Source: Myxococcales bacterium
Lineage (GTDB): Bacteria; Myxococcota; Myxococcia; Myxococcales; Anaeromyxobacteraceae
Direction of reading: 5' to 3'
NCBI GenBank assembly: GCA_021806645.1
Contig: JAJZQX010000001.1
Span: forward strand, 338,501-402,500
Length of the DNA: 64,000 bases
Made by a program: the position numbers and the translations under genes
Notes under the pieces: model-generated
The model's database searches: none
What the model was told of the DNA's origin: nothing
The model's input: only the letters and a program-made list of their open reading frames with translations
Shown here: positions 48,246-57,828 of the stretch, one piece after another
Position numbering within the stretch: the first letter of the stretch is position 1
Layout: each line of letters starts with the position of its first letter

Positions 48246-49613
48246 ATGCGCACGAACCTGCTCCTCGCAGCTTCCCTCCTCTTCGCCTCCTCCGCCGGCG
48301 CCGCCGAGCACGAGGGCAAGGCCTACATCGCCGAGCACGGCTACGACGGCCCACGCACCTGCGAGACCTGCCACGAGGGAACGGCGCGAAAGTTCCTCGA
48401 CACCGTCCACTGGAAGCACGCCTCCAAGGTCTCCAACGTGGAAGGCGTGGACCCCAGGCAGGAGTGGGGGATGAAGAACCGCATCTACACGTTCTGCAAC
48501 GGCAACGACCTGGTGAACAACCTGAAGGAGATCCCGGCCAACGAGAAGGGGAAGACCAAGCTGATCGGCTGCAACAGCTGCCACCCCGGCAACCACCTCT
48601 CCGACGTGGGCTCCACCGGGCCGGAGGCGGAGCAGGCCATCGACTGCCTGGTCTGCCACTCCAGCAAGTACGACTACTCGAAGCGCAGGCCGTACAAGAC
48701 CGCCAACGGCCAGGTGGCCATGGGGCAGGACCGGAGCGCCGAGGCGGCCATGGCGGTCGGCAAGCCGGCCGTCAAGAACTGCATGACCTGCCACGAGGGG
48801 GCCGGCGGCGGCCCGCTGGTGAAGCGTGGCTTCGCCTTCGACGCCGAGCACGACGCCCACGCCGCCAAGGGGATGGTCTGCGTCGACTGCCACAAGGCGA
48901 AGGACCACCGCGTCCCCACCGGCTTCGATCCGAACACCTGGGCCAACGACGGCGTGCGCCTCTCCTGCGCCGACTGCCACCCCGGCAAGCCGCACAAGGA
49001 CCAGGCCTACGACGCCCACCTCGGCCGGATCGCCTGCCAGACCTGCCACGTCCCGGGCGCCGGCGGCGCCGTGGCCAAGGACTTCACCCGCTGGACCAAG
49101 CTGGAGACCGGGTTCTACGAGCCGTCCACCATCGTCCGCGCTCCCAGCGAGGCCATGCCGGTCTACGCCTGGTTCAACGGCACGGTGGTGAACCAGCCGC
49201 ACTTCATCGGGCCGAAGGGGAGCCGCACCGATCCCAGGAGCAAGATCTTCCCGTTCAAGATCTACGAGGGGAAGGCCTACTACGATCGGAAGTCCGGCCA
49301 GCTGCTGGCCATGGACTTCGCCCCGCCGACCGCCACCGGCAACACGCTGGCCGGAGTCGCCAGCGCCGCCCGGACCATGGGGCTCAAGGACGTCCAGCCT
49401 GTCCCGGGTTGGCAGACCATCTACTTCGCCAACAGTCACCTGGTGACGCGCCAGAAGGCGCTGACCTGCGACAAGTGCCACGTCCCGTCGGGCGGGCGGC
49501 TGGACTTCCAGGCGCTCGGCTACTCCAAGGCCGAGATCGAGAAGCGCCGGCTCATGAGCGCATCGCTCTGGTTTGACAGGCTGCTGGAGAAGGAGTTGAA
49601 GAAGGACGAATGA
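48246..49613 (+). CDS. Octahaem c-type cytochrome, octahaem tetrathionate reductase (OTR)-like
   Basis: A 455-residue exported protein with eight CxxCH sites: CETCH, CNSCH, CLVCH, CMTCH, CVDCH, CADCH, CQTCH and CDKCH. Context residues (VGKPAVKNCMTCHEGAGGG, SCADCHPGKPH, ACQTCHVPG) match the layout of Shewanella OTR, which can reduce tetrathionate, nitrite or hydroxylamine. ATG 48246 is chosen with GGTGA upstream; a GTG at 48237 is possible. It overlaps the ArsR gene by four bases. Confidence 0.85.
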   Translation: MRTNLLLAASLLFASSAGAAEHEGKAYIAEHGYDGPRTCETCHEGTARKFLDTVHWKHASKVSNVEGVDPRQEWGMKNRIYTFCNGNDLVNNLKEIPANEKGKTKLIGCNSCHPGNHLSDVGSTGPEAEQAIDCLVCHSSKYDYSKRRPYKTANGQVAMGQDRSAEAAMAVGKPAVKNCMTCHEGAGGGPLVKRGFAFDAEHDAHAAKGMVCVDCHKAKDHRVPTGFDPNTWANDGVRLSCADCHPGKPHKDQAYDAHLGRIACQTCHVPGAGGAVAKDFTRWTKLETGFYEPSTIVRAPSEAMPVYAWFNGTVVNQPHFIGPKGSRTDPRSKIFPFKIYEGKAYYDRKSGQLLAMDFAPPTATGNTLAGVASAARTMGLKDVQPVPGWQTIYFANSHLVTRQKALTCDKCHVPSGGRLDFQALGYSKAEIEKRRLMSASLWFDRLLEKELKKDE

Positions 49614-49948
49614 GCCCATCCGCAACCAGGCCGGCGCGCCGCCTCGCCAGCGGCACCCCGCTCATCAGCCGGGACGCGGGGAGGGCCGCCCACCTCGCCG
49701 AGGTGCTCAAGGCGGTGGCCCACCCGCTGCGGCTCCGCATCATCGCCATCCTCGTCGAGGGTGACGCCAACGTCTCCGAGCTCGCCGAGCGGCTTGACGC
49801 GGCCCAGCCCATCGTCTCGCAGCAGCTGCGCATCCTGCGCGGCCACGGGCTGGTGGCCGCCGACCGCCGCGACGGCTTCGCCACCTACCGGCTCGTGGAG
49901 CGAAACCTGGAGGGGCTGGTGGCCTGCATTGAGCGCTGCCGCCGCTGA
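49610..49948 (+). CDS. ArsR/SmtB-family transcription regulator
   Basis: A 112-residue winged-helix repressor with VLKAVAHPLRLRIIAIL and the recognition helix AQPIVSQQLRILRGHGL. Co-translated with the cytochrome gene. BigR/SqrR-type sulfide sensors use two cysteines, one in the N-terminal half; here the only cysteines are at the C-terminus (ACIERC), so the signal chemistry may differ. It likely controls the YeeE operon. Confidence 0.88.
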   Translation: MSPSATRPARRLASGTPLISRDAGRAAHLAEVLKAVAHPLRLRIIAILVEGDANVSELAERLDAAQPIVSQQLRILRGHGLVAADRRDGFATYRLVERNLEGLVACIERCRR

Positions 49949-50013
49949 ACCCATCGTGGACCGGACCGCCGCCGCGGCGCGGCGCCCTACGGGAGTCGTG
50001 CTATACGGCCCGG

Positions 50014-51150
50014 GTGGGAGAGGAAATCCTCATCGTCGCCGGCGAGGCGAGCGCGGACCTCCACGCGGCGCGGGCGCTGATCGAGCTCCGCAAGCTACGC
50101 CCCGGGCTGCGCGCCTTCGGCGTGGGCGGGCCGGCGCTTCGGGCGGCCGGCCTGGAGACCCTCTACCCGGCCGAGGAGATCAGCGTGATGGGGCTGGTCG
50201 AGGTGCTGCCCCGGATCCCGCGCATCCTCTCGATCCTCGGCGGCCTGGCGCGCGCCGCCCAGGCCAGGCGTCCCAAGGTGGCGCTGCTCGTCGACCTCCC
50301 GGACTTCAACCTGCGGCTGGCCGCCAAGCTCAAGGTGCTGGACGTGAAGGTGGTCTACTACATCTCTCCGACCATCTGGGCATGGCGGAAGGGGCGCGCC
50401 CGTCAGATCGCCCGCGTGGTCGACCGGATGCTCTGCATCCTGCCCTTCGAGCCCGAGGCCTACCGTGGCACCGGCGTGCGAGCCCGCTTCGTCGGTCACC
50501 CTTTCGCGGAGCGGCCGCTCCCCGCGCCGGCGGCCGCCTACCGCGACGCGCTCGGGCTGGCGCGCGACCGGACCACCATCGCCATCGTGCCGGGGAGCCG
50601 TCGCGGCGAGGTCGCGCGGCTCCTGCCGCCCATGCTCGACGCCGCCGAGCGGCTGCGCGCCAACCACCCGGATGCGCAGTTCGTGCTGCCGGTGGCCCCG
50701 ACGCTCGACCGGGCCCTGCTCGCCCCGTACCTCGCGGCCCACGCCGCGCTCGAGGTCCGGCTGGTGGACGGCCGGACCGCGGACGCGGTCGGGGCCAGCG
50801 ACGCCGCGCTGGTGAAGAGCGGCACCTCGACGCTGGAGGCGGGGCTGATGCACCGGCCCATGGTGGTGGCCTACCGGCTCTCATGGCTCTCCTACCTCAT
50901 CGGCAAGCTGCTGGTGAAGCTCACCCACTTCTCGCTGGTCAACCTGCTGGTGGGGCGCGAGGTGGTGCCGGAGCTGCTCCAGGGCCAGGCCACGGGGGAA
51001 AGGCTGGCGGCCGCGCTCGAGCGGGTGCTGGCCGACGGCCCGGCCCGCGACGCCCAGCTGGCCGGGCTGCTCGAGGTGCGGGCCACGCTGGGGGAGCCCG
51101 GCGCGCCCGAGCGGGTGGCGCGCGAGGTGGCGGAGATGCTCTCGACATGA
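50014..51150 (+). CDS. lpxB: Lipid A disaccharide synthase
   Basis: Joins UDP-2,3-diacylglucosamine and lipid X. 378 residues: AGEASADLHAA at the N-terminus, ISVMGLVEVLPRIPRIL and YYISPTIWAWRKGR. GTG at 50014 lies six bases after TATACG, a leaderless pattern. Overlaps the following GT2 gene by four bases. First gene of the lipopolysaccharide cluster. Confidence 0.95.
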   Translation: MGEEILIVAGEASADLHAARALIELRKLRPGLRAFGVGGPALRAAGLETLYPAEEISVMGLVEVLPRIPRILSILGGLARAAQARRPKVALLVDLPDFNLRLAAKLKVLDVKVVYYISPTIWAWRKGRARQIARVVDRMLCILPFEPEAYRGTGVRARFVGHPFAERPLPAPAAAYRDALGLARDRTTIAIVPGSRRGEVARLLPPMLDAAERLRANHPDAQFVLPVAPTLDRALLAPYLAAHAALEVRLVDGRTADAVGASDAALVKSGTSTLEAGLMHRPMVVAYRLSWLSYLIGKLLVKLTHFSLVNLLVGREVVPELLQGQATGERLAAALERVLADGPARDAQLAGLLEVRATLGEPGAPERVAREVAEMLST

Positions 51151-51860
51151 CGGCCGGACGCAAGGCGCTGCTCTGCCTTCCAACCTACGACGAGCGCGAG
51201 AACCTGGCGCCGATGATCGACGCCATCCTGGCGGTGGTCCCGCGGGTCGACGTGCTGGTCATCGACGACAACTCCCCCGACGGGACCGGCCGGTTGGCCG
51301 ACGAGATCGCCGCCCGCGAGCCGCGGGTCAAGGTGCTCCACCGGGCCGGCAAGGAGGGGCTGGGGCGGGCCTACCTGGCCGGCTTCGCCTGGGCGCTGGC
51401 CCGCGACTACGGGCTGGTGCTGGAGATGGACTGCGACTTCTCCCACGACCCCAGGTACCTGCCCGGCATGCTGGCAGCGGCGGCTGAGGCCGACCTGGTC
51501 CTCGGCTCACGCTACGTGAAGGGTGGCGGCACGGTGAACTGGGGGCTGGCGCGCACGCTCATCTCGCGCGGCGGCAGCCTCTACGCCCGGACCATCCTGG
51601 GCCTCGCGGTGCGCGATCTGACCGGCGGCTTCAAGTGCTTCCGGCGCGAGGTGCTGGAGGCCATCGACCTGGCCTCCGTCGAGTGCACCGGCTACGCCTT
51701 CCAGATCGAGCTCACCTACCGGGCGGTGCGCCGCGGCTTCCAGGTGCGCGAGATCCCCATCGTCTTCGCCGATCGGCGCGTCGGCCACTCCAAGATGTCC
51801 CGCCGCATCGTCCTCGAGGCCATCCGCAAGGTCTGGTCGATCCGGCTGAGCGGCTGGTAA
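51147..51860 (+). CDS. Polyprenol-monophosphate glycosyltransferase (DPM1-like GT2)
   Basis: A 237-residue GT2 enzyme of the dolichol/polyprenol-phosphate mannose or glucose synthase group: CLPTYDERENLAPMI, VIDDNSPDGTGRLAD and EMDCDFSHDPRYLP. It lacks C-terminal membrane helices. Likely supplies lipid-linked sugars for glycan or lipid A modification. Coupled to lpxB. Confidence 0.9.
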   Translation: MTAGRKALLCLPTYDERENLAPMIDAILAVVPRVDVLVIDDNSPDGTGRLADEIAAREPRVKVLHRAGKEGLGRAYLAGFAWALARDYGLVLEMDCDFSHDPRYLPGMLAAAAEADLVLGSRYVKGGGTVNWGLARTLISRGGSLYARTILGLAVRDLTGGFKCFRREVLEAIDLASVECTGYAFQIELTYRAVRRGFQVREIPIVFADRRVGHSKMSRRIVLEAIRKVWSIRLSGW

Positions 51861-51920
51861 GGACCGGACCGGGCCCCGGGGGGGCGCGACGCCCGTCCGG
51901 TTCCCGGGTATCTTCGCGGC

Positions 51921-52592
51921 GTGCACGAGGCCCTCGCCACCTTCCTGGTCGCCCTCTCGGCCATCTTCTTCGTCGTCGACCCGCTCTCGGCGGTGCCGAT
52001 CTACCTCGCCATGACGAGGAACGACTCGGTCGGCAAGCGGCGCGAGACGGCGCTGCGGGCCTCGGTCACGGCGGCGCTGGTCCTCTCCGCCTTCGCGCTC
52101 GGCGGCGCCTGGATCTTCAGGCTGCTCGGCATCGGGTTGCCGGCCTTCAAGGTTGCCGGCGGCGTGGTGTTGATGCTGCTGGCGCTCGACATGATCCGGA
52201 CGCAGCCCTCCAAGACCCGCATCACCGACCGCGAGGTGGAGGAGGGGGCGGGCAAGGACGACATCGCCATCGTCCCCCTGGCGATGCCGCTGCTGGCCGG
52301 CCCCGGGTCGATCGCCACCGCCATCGTGCTCATGGCGCGGGCGCGCATCGGCGCGTGGTGGCACATGGCGGCGGTGCTGGCGGCCATCGCCGTGACCTGC
52401 GCGTCGGCCTGGCTCATCCTCGCCGGCGCCGCCCGGACCGAGAGGGTGCTGGGCAAGACCACGATGGCCATCCTCGAGCGGGTGGCTGGCCTGCTGCTGG
52501 TCGCCATCGCCATCCAGTTCATGATGGACGGGCTGGGTGAGGGGCTTCCGGGGCTGGCCGGGGCGCTGGGGCGTCTCCAGCCGGGTTCGTAG
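51921..52592 (+). CDS. MarC-family membrane protein
   Basis: A 223-residue protein with about six hydrophobic helices; FFVVDPLSAVPIYLAM and AMPLLAGPGSIATAIVL are family motifs. Function is unknown despite the name. GTG 51921 follows TATCTT by six bases. Confidence 0.88.
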   Translation: MHEALATFLVALSAIFFVVDPLSAVPIYLAMTRNDSVGKRRETALRASVTAALVLSAFALGGAWIFRLLGIGLPAFKVAGGVVLMLLALDMIRTQPSKTRITDREVEEGAGKDDIAIVPLAMPLLAGPGSIATAIVLMARARIGAWWHMAAVLAAIAVTCASAWLILAGAARTERVLGKTTMAILERVAGLLLVAIAIQFMMDGLGEGLPGLAGALGRLQPGS

Positions 52593-52724
52593 CGCTTCTC
52601 GGGGCCACTCGGAGGTCCGGGCTGAACGGGAGTTCTGGCAAGACGACTTGCCGGAGCTCAAGTAGACTCCGGGGAAACCGATCGAGGTCCCGCGCGCGCC
52701 GCGCGGGCAGGAGGCAGCGAGACC

Positions 52725-54806
52725 ATGGCTACGCCCCGGGTGATCCGCACCTTCTCGATGCTCGGCGCCGACGGCGCCGGCAAGACCGCCCTGGTGGAGG
52801 GGCTGCTCCGGCTCGCCGATCCCCGCCACGCCAGCCCCGACGGCTCCTCCGCGCGTCTCGACGCCGAGCCCGAGGAGAAGAAACGTAATTTCACGCTCAG
52901 TCTCCATCCCGAGTCCTTCGACGAGGGCGGTCGCAGCTTCCACGTCCTCGACTGCCCGGGCTTCGCCGCCTTCCTCACCGAGGTGGAGTGGGCGCTGCGG
53001 GTGACCGACGGCGCGGTGATGGCCATCTCCGCGGCCGACGGCTGCCACAACCGCGCCGAGCGGACCTTCGACGTGCTGGCCGATGCCGGCGTACCAGCCC
53101 TCGGTGTCATCACCCGTGTCGATCACGAGCAGGCCGACTTCCGGAAGGCGCTCGCCGACATCGAGGCGTCCCTCAAGGTGAGGCCGGTCGCCGTGCAGCT
53201 CCCCATCGGCGCCGGGCCCGGGTGCAAGGGGCTGATCGACCTGGTCGCGATGAAGGCCCACCTCATCGACCCGAAGGTCTTCGGCAAGTTCAGCGAGGCC
53301 GAGGTGCCGGCCGGGCTGCTGGCCGAGGCCACGGCGCTCCGCACCGCCATGATGGAGGCGGCGGCCGAGACCGACGACGACCTGCTGGGCCGCTACCTCG
53401 ACGCCGGGACCCTCACCGAGGAGGAGCTGCGGCGCGGGCTCTCGGCGGGCACCCGGGCCCGGAAGTTCCTTCCGGTGGCCGTCGCCGCGGCCAAGTCGGG
53501 GCTGGGCGTCCGCGAGCTGCTCGACCTGGCCGTCCTGCTCTTCCCCTCGCCCGCCGAGCGGGTGGTGGCCGGCACCGACCTGGGGGGCAAGGAGACCATC
53601 TGGGCCGGGGAGCCCAACGCCCCCTTCTGCGGCCAGGTCTTCAAGACCACCATCGACCACTTCACCGGGCGCATCGACTACCTCCGCATCTTCTCCGGCA
53701 CGCTCAGGCCCGAGACCACGCTGATGAACCCGCGAACCCGCGCCGAGGAGCGCGTGTCCCACTTCTTCCGGACCGACGGCGCGCAGTCCGCCGAGGTGGC
53801 GGAGGCCGGGCCGGGCGAGTTCGTGGTGCTGGTGAAGCTCAAGGACGCCCACACCGGCGACACCCTCTGCGATCGCGAGGCGCCCATCCTACTGCCGCCG
53901 TTCGCGCAGCACCCCCGGCCGGTCTCCTACGCCGTCCACGCCAAGGGCGGGGACGACAAGGCCGCCGCCGCCCTGCACAAGCTCATCGAGGAGGACCCGG
54001 CGCTCGAGCTGGCCCGCTCGCCCGACACCGGGGAGATGCTGCTGCAGGGGATGGGGCAGGCCCACATCGAGGTGACCGTCGAGCGGGTGAAGCGCAAGCA
54101 CGGCGTGGAGATCGTGCTGACGCCGCCGTCGCCGGCCTACCTGGAGACCATAACCGCCGCCGCCAAGGCCCAGGGCAAGTTCAAGCGCCAGACCGGCGGC
54201 CACGGCCAGTTCGGCGACGCCCACGTCGAGCTGTCGCCCCTGCCGCGGGGGGCCGGCTTCGAGTTCGAGGACGCCATCGTCGGCGGCACCGTGCCGCGCC
54301 AGTTCATCCCTTCGGTGGAGAAGGGGATCCGCGGCGCGCTGGGTTCGGGACCGCTGGCCGGCTACCAGGTGGTCGACTTCAAGGCCAAGCTGGTCTTCGG
54401 CAGCTACCACGACGTCGACAGCTCCGACATGGCCTTCCAGGTGGCCGGCTCGATGGCCTTCAAGAAGGCCATGGCCGAGGCGCGCCCCATCCTGCTCGAG
54501 CCGATCATGCAGCTGGAGGTCCGGGTGCCGGAGGAGTACGTCGGCCCGGTGATGGGTGACCTCAACTCACGGCGCGCCCGGGTGCAGGGGATGGAGCCGG
54601 CCACCCGTGGCGTCACCATCCGCGCCACCTGCCCGCACGCCGAGGCCATGACCTACGACGCCGACCTGCGGTCGCTCACCCAGGGGCTCGGCTACTTCAC
54701 CATGTCCCCGTCGCACTACGACCCCGTGCCCCCGCCGCTGGCCCAGAAGATCATCGAGAAGCGGCGCGCCGAGGGGAAGGTGAAGGGCGTCGAGGAGGAG
54801 AAGTAG
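52725..54806 (+). CDS. EF-G-like GTPase (EF-G-2 type)
   Basis: A 693-residue translational GTPase. G1 GADGAGKT and G3 DCPGF are present, but the G4 motif reads TRVD instead of NKxD. The rest follows EF-G domain order: DSSDMAFQVAGSMAFKKA and MEPATRGVTI occur. The pattern matches EF-G-2 proteins such as that of Thermus, which differ from the main EF-G. Two small hairpins (52637-52652 and 52652-52670) and AGGAGG precede it. It interrupts the LPS genes. Confidence 0.9.
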   Translation: MATPRVIRTFSMLGADGAGKTALVEGLLRLADPRHASPDGSSARLDAEPEEKKRNFTLSLHPESFDEGGRSFHVLDCPGFAAFLTEVEWALRVTDGAVMAISAADGCHNRAERTFDVLADAGVPALGVITRVDHEQADFRKALADIEASLKVRPVAVQLPIGAGPGCKGLIDLVAMKAHLIDPKVFGKFSEAEVPAGLLAEATALRTAMMEAAAETDDDLLGRYLDAGTLTEEELRRGLSAGTRARKFLPVAVAAAKSGLGVRELLDLAVLLFPSPAERVVAGTDLGGKETIWAGEPNAPFCGQVFKTTIDHFTGRIDYLRIFSGTLRPETTLMNPRTRAEERVSHFFRTDGAQSAEVAEAGPGEFVVLVKLKDAHTGDTLCDREAPILLPPFAQHPRPVSYAVHAKGGDDKAAAALHKLIEEDPALELARSPDTGEMLLQGMGQAHIEVTVERVKRKHGVEIVLTPPSPAYLETITAAAKAQGKFKRQTGGHGQFGDAHVELSPLPRGAGFEFEDAIVGGTVPRQFIPSVEKGIRGALGSGPLAGYQVVDFKAKLVFGSYHDVDSSDMAFQVAGSMAFKKAMAEARPILLEPIMQLEVRVPEEYVGPVMGDLNSRRARVQGMEPATRGVTIRATCPHAEAMTYDADLRSLTQGLGYFTMSPSHYDPVPPPLAQKIIEKRRAEGKVKGVEEEK

Positions 54807-54861
54807 CGCCGCGAGCGGAGTTGGGGCGGCCAGGCCGGATTGGCGCTAGGATGCGCCTGCC

Positions 54862-56697
54862 GTGAACGCCTACTTTCGCCTACTCCGCTTCGTCGCTCCG
54901 TACCGCGCCCGCCTCGCCGCCGCCATCTTCTGCATGGTCGTGTACGCGGTGGCCAACGCCGCGTACATGTTCCTGCTCGGGCCGCTGATCGAGTTCCTCT
55001 TCACCGGTAAGCTCAGCTCCGTCTCCTCGGGCGACATGCTCGGGCTCGCCTCCCGCCTGAAGGCGCTGCTGGAGCAGACCGAGCGCGGGCAGATCCTGGC
55101 GGCCTGGCCCTTCGTCATCATCGGCGTGTCGCTGCTCAAGGGCGTGGCCGCCTTCGGGCAGGCCTACCTGATCGGCGTGCTGGGGCAGCGGGTGGTGGCC
55201 GACCTGCGCCGGGCGCTCTACGACAAGATCCTCTTCCTCGCTCCGGCGTTCTTCAACAGGCGTCCCACCGGGGACCTGATGTCCCGGTTCTCCTCCGACG
55301 TCGGTGCCGTCGAGATGGCGATCACCAACTCCGTCGCCAGCTACCTGCGCGACGGGATCCAGGTGGTGGTCCTGCTGGGCGCCTGCTTCGTGCTCGACTG
55401 GAAGATGTCGCTGGTGGTCTTCGGCGTCATCCCCATCACGCTCTACCCCATCGTCCGGCTCGGCCAGTGGCTCAAGAAGAACACCGTCCAGGGTCAGGCC
55501 TCGATCGGGCGCATCGCCGAGATGGTGCTGGAGACCATCTCCGGCATCAGGGTGGTGCAGGCCTTCGGCATGGAGCGATGGGAAGCATCCCGCTTCGACG
55601 CCGCCAACGGCGAGTGGCTCAAGATCCAGCGACGCAACGTCCGGGTCAGGGCCTTCTCGTCGCCGCTCATGGAGGTGATGGCCGCGGCCGGCTTCGCCGC
55701 CCTGATCGCCTGGGTAGGGCCGGACATCGTGTCGGGCAGGCTGCCGGCCGGGAAGGTCTTCTCCTTCATCACCGCGGTGATGTTGCTCTACCAGCCGGTC
55801 AAGCAGCTGGGGCGGGTTGGCCAGATGGCGCTGCAGGGCGCCGCGGCGGGCGAGCGGATCTTCGAGATCCTCGACGCCGTCACGGCCGTCCCTGATGCCG
55901 GGACCGGCGAGCTGGGCCCGTTCCAGACAGCCATCCGCTACGAGGAGGTCTCCTTCGCCTACGGCGACGCGCCGGTGCTGCACCGGCTCTCGCTGGAGAT
56001 CCGCAAGGGTGAGGTGGTGGCGCTGGTGGGCGGCTCCGGCGGCGGCAAGACCACCGTGGCCAACCTGCTGCCGCGCTTCTGGGACCCGACCGGTGGGCGG
56101 ATCACCATCGACGGCCGGGACATCCGCGAGGTGACCCTGCGGAGCCTGCGTGGGCAGCTGGCCCTGGTCACCCAGGACACCGTCCTCTTCAACGACACCA
56201 TCCGCAACAACATCGCCTACGGCTCCCCGGACATCCCCCTGGCCGACGTGGAGCGGGCCGCTCGCATGGCGCAGGCGCACGAGTTCATCTCCGCGATGCC
56301 GCTGGGTTACGAGACCCAGGTCGGCGAGAAGGGGACGCTCCTCTCCGGCGGTCAGCGCCAGCGGCTGGCCATCGCGCGCGCCTTCCTGAAGGACGCGCCC
56401 ATCCTCATCCTCGACGAGGCCACCAGCGCGCTCGACGCCGAGAGCGAGCGCGAGGTGCAGCGCGCCCTCGAGCAGCTCATGGGGCTCGGCTCGGCTGGCC
56501 ACCGGACCACGCTGGTGATCGCCCACCGGCTCTCGACCATCCGAGGCGCCGACCGGATCGTGGTGCTGTCGCGGGGCCGGGTGGTCGAGGAGGGGCGCCA
56601 CGCCGAGCTGCTGTCCCGCCGAGGCGAGTACGCGCGGCTTCACGCCATCTACGAAGGGGAGGGGCAGGCCGCGGCGTCGCCGGCCTCGCTGGCATGA
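54862..56697 (+). CDS. msbA: MsbA-type lipid A/phospholipid ABC exporter
   Basis: A 611-residue ABC transporter half with six N-terminal membrane helices (to about residue 320) and a nucleotide-binding domain: GGSGGGKTT, LLSGGQRQR, LILDEATSALDAES and AHRLSTI. It would flip lipid A-core to the outer leaflet. GTG 54862 follows TAGGAT by nine bases. It overlaps the PHP gene by four bases. Confidence 0.92.
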   Translation: MNAYFRLLRFVAPYRARLAAAIFCMVVYAVANAAYMFLLGPLIEFLFTGKLSSVSSGDMLGLASRLKALLEQTERGQILAAWPFVIIGVSLLKGVAAFGQAYLIGVLGQRVVADLRRALYDKILFLAPAFFNRRPTGDLMSRFSSDVGAVEMAITNSVASYLRDGIQVVVLLGACFVLDWKMSLVVFGVIPITLYPIVRLGQWLKKNTVQGQASIGRIAEMVLETISGIRVVQAFGMERWEASRFDAANGEWLKIQRRNVRVRAFSSPLMEVMAAAGFAALIAWVGPDIVSGRLPAGKVFSFITAVMLLYQPVKQLGRVGQMALQGAAAGERIFEILDAVTAVPDAGTGELGPFQTAIRYEEVSFAYGDAPVLHRLSLEIRKGEVVALVGGSGGGKTTVANLLPRFWDPTGGRITIDGRDIREVTLRSLRGQLALVTQDTVLFNDTIRNNIAYGSPDIPLADVERAARMAQAHEFISAMPLGYETQVGEKGTLLSGGQRQRLAIARAFLKDAPILILDEATSALDAESEREVQRALEQLMGLGSAGHRTTLVIAHRLSTIRGADRIVVLSRGRVVEEGRHAELLSRRGEYARLHAIYEGEGQAAASPASLA

Positions 56698-57815
56698 CGG
56701 ACGCCGGACGGAGCAGGTGGCGCCGGGCGCTGGCGGGACTGGGCATAGCCCTGGTGGCCTGGCTCGGCTGGGGGCTCGGGGTGGTCCGCGCCACCCGTGC
56801 GCCACGGCCGCCACCGCCCCCCGGCGAGCTGCGCGGCGCCTGGCACGTCCACACCACGCGCAGCGACGGCCGGGGCACGCTCGACGAGGTGGTCCGCGCC
56901 GCGCGCGCCGCCGGCCTGCAGTTCGTGGTGGTCACCGATCACAACGTCGTCGCCCCAGGGGACGCCGGGTGGCACGACGGCGTCCTGGTGATCGAGGCCT
57001 CGGAGTCCTCTTCCCGCTTTGGCCACGTGGTCGCCGCCAGCCTCCCCCGCGCGCTCACCCCGGAGGAGCGCGGCGGCGAGCCGCTCGACACCATCGACGC
57101 GCTCGGCGGCGAGGCGGTGCTGGCCCACCCGTTCCATCCTCGCCGCCCCTGGAGCGGCTGGGAGCGCGAACCCTGGCGCGGCATCGAGGTGGTCTCCAAC
57201 GACACCGCATGGGGCGAGATCACCGTGGGGCGCGGCTGGAGCCGGCTACTCCCCGGGCTGGCAGCGCTCCCATTCGACGCCGCCAGGGCCGTGATCGGGC
57301 TCGTCCCTTCGACGGACCGTGAAGAGGCGGTGCTCGACGGCGCCTTGCGCGCCTGGGGCGCCGGGCCACGCCGTCCGGACGGCTCGCTGGCCCCGTCGCG
57401 CGTGCTGCTCTGCTCGGCCGACGCCCACGGCTACCCGAGCTACCAGGCCGCCTTCGAGGCCTTCAGCATGCATGTCCCGGTGCGGCCGACCGGCGACGCC
57501 GCCGCCGACGGCAAGGCGGTGCTGGCGGCGCTCTTCGACGGACGGGCCGCCTGCGTCTTCGACGGCGTGGCTCCGGCGGCCCGGGTCCGGCTCGCACACG
57601 CTACCGGCGCAGCCATGCAGCTCTCCGCCGACGGCTCGCTCGACGGCGCCGAGGCCCGGCTCTGGCGCGCCGGCGCGGTGGTGGCCTCTGGCCGAGGCGA
57701 GTCGGGAGCGGTCCGGTTCGACTGCGCCGGCGGCTGCGGCCCGGGGATCTACCGGGCGGTCGCGACCCGCGGCGGCCGTCCCTGGATCTTCACCAACCCC
57801 GTGGTGATCGAGTAG
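56694..57815 (+). CDS. Membrane-anchored PHP-domain phosphoesterase-like protein
   Basis: A 373-residue protein. One N-terminal membrane helix is followed by a PHP domain with metal-site motifs HVHTTRSDG, TDHN, AHPFH and SADAHG. Extracytoplasmic location and position between msbA and the KDO transferase suggest an envelope phosphoesterase, but no substrate is visible. Confidence 0.8.
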   Translation: MTDAGRSRWRRALAGLGIALVAWLGWGLGVVRATRAPRPPPPPGELRGAWHVHTTRSDGRGTLDEVVRAARAAGLQFVVVTDHNVVAPGDAGWHDGVLVIEASESSSRFGHVVAASLPRALTPEERGGEPLDTIDALGGEAVLAHPFHPRRPWSGWEREPWRGIEVVSNDTAWGEITVGRGWSRLLPGLAALPFDAARAVIGLVPSTDREEAVLDGALRAWGAGPRRPDGSLAPSRVLLCSADAHGYPSYQAAFEAFSMHVPVRPTGDAAADGKAVLAALFDGRAACVFDGVAPAARVRLAHATGAAMQLSADGSLDGAEARLWRAGAVVASGRGESGAVRFDCAGGCGPGIYRAVATRGGRPWIFTNPVVIE

Positions 57816-57828
57816 AAGGCTCACCCCG

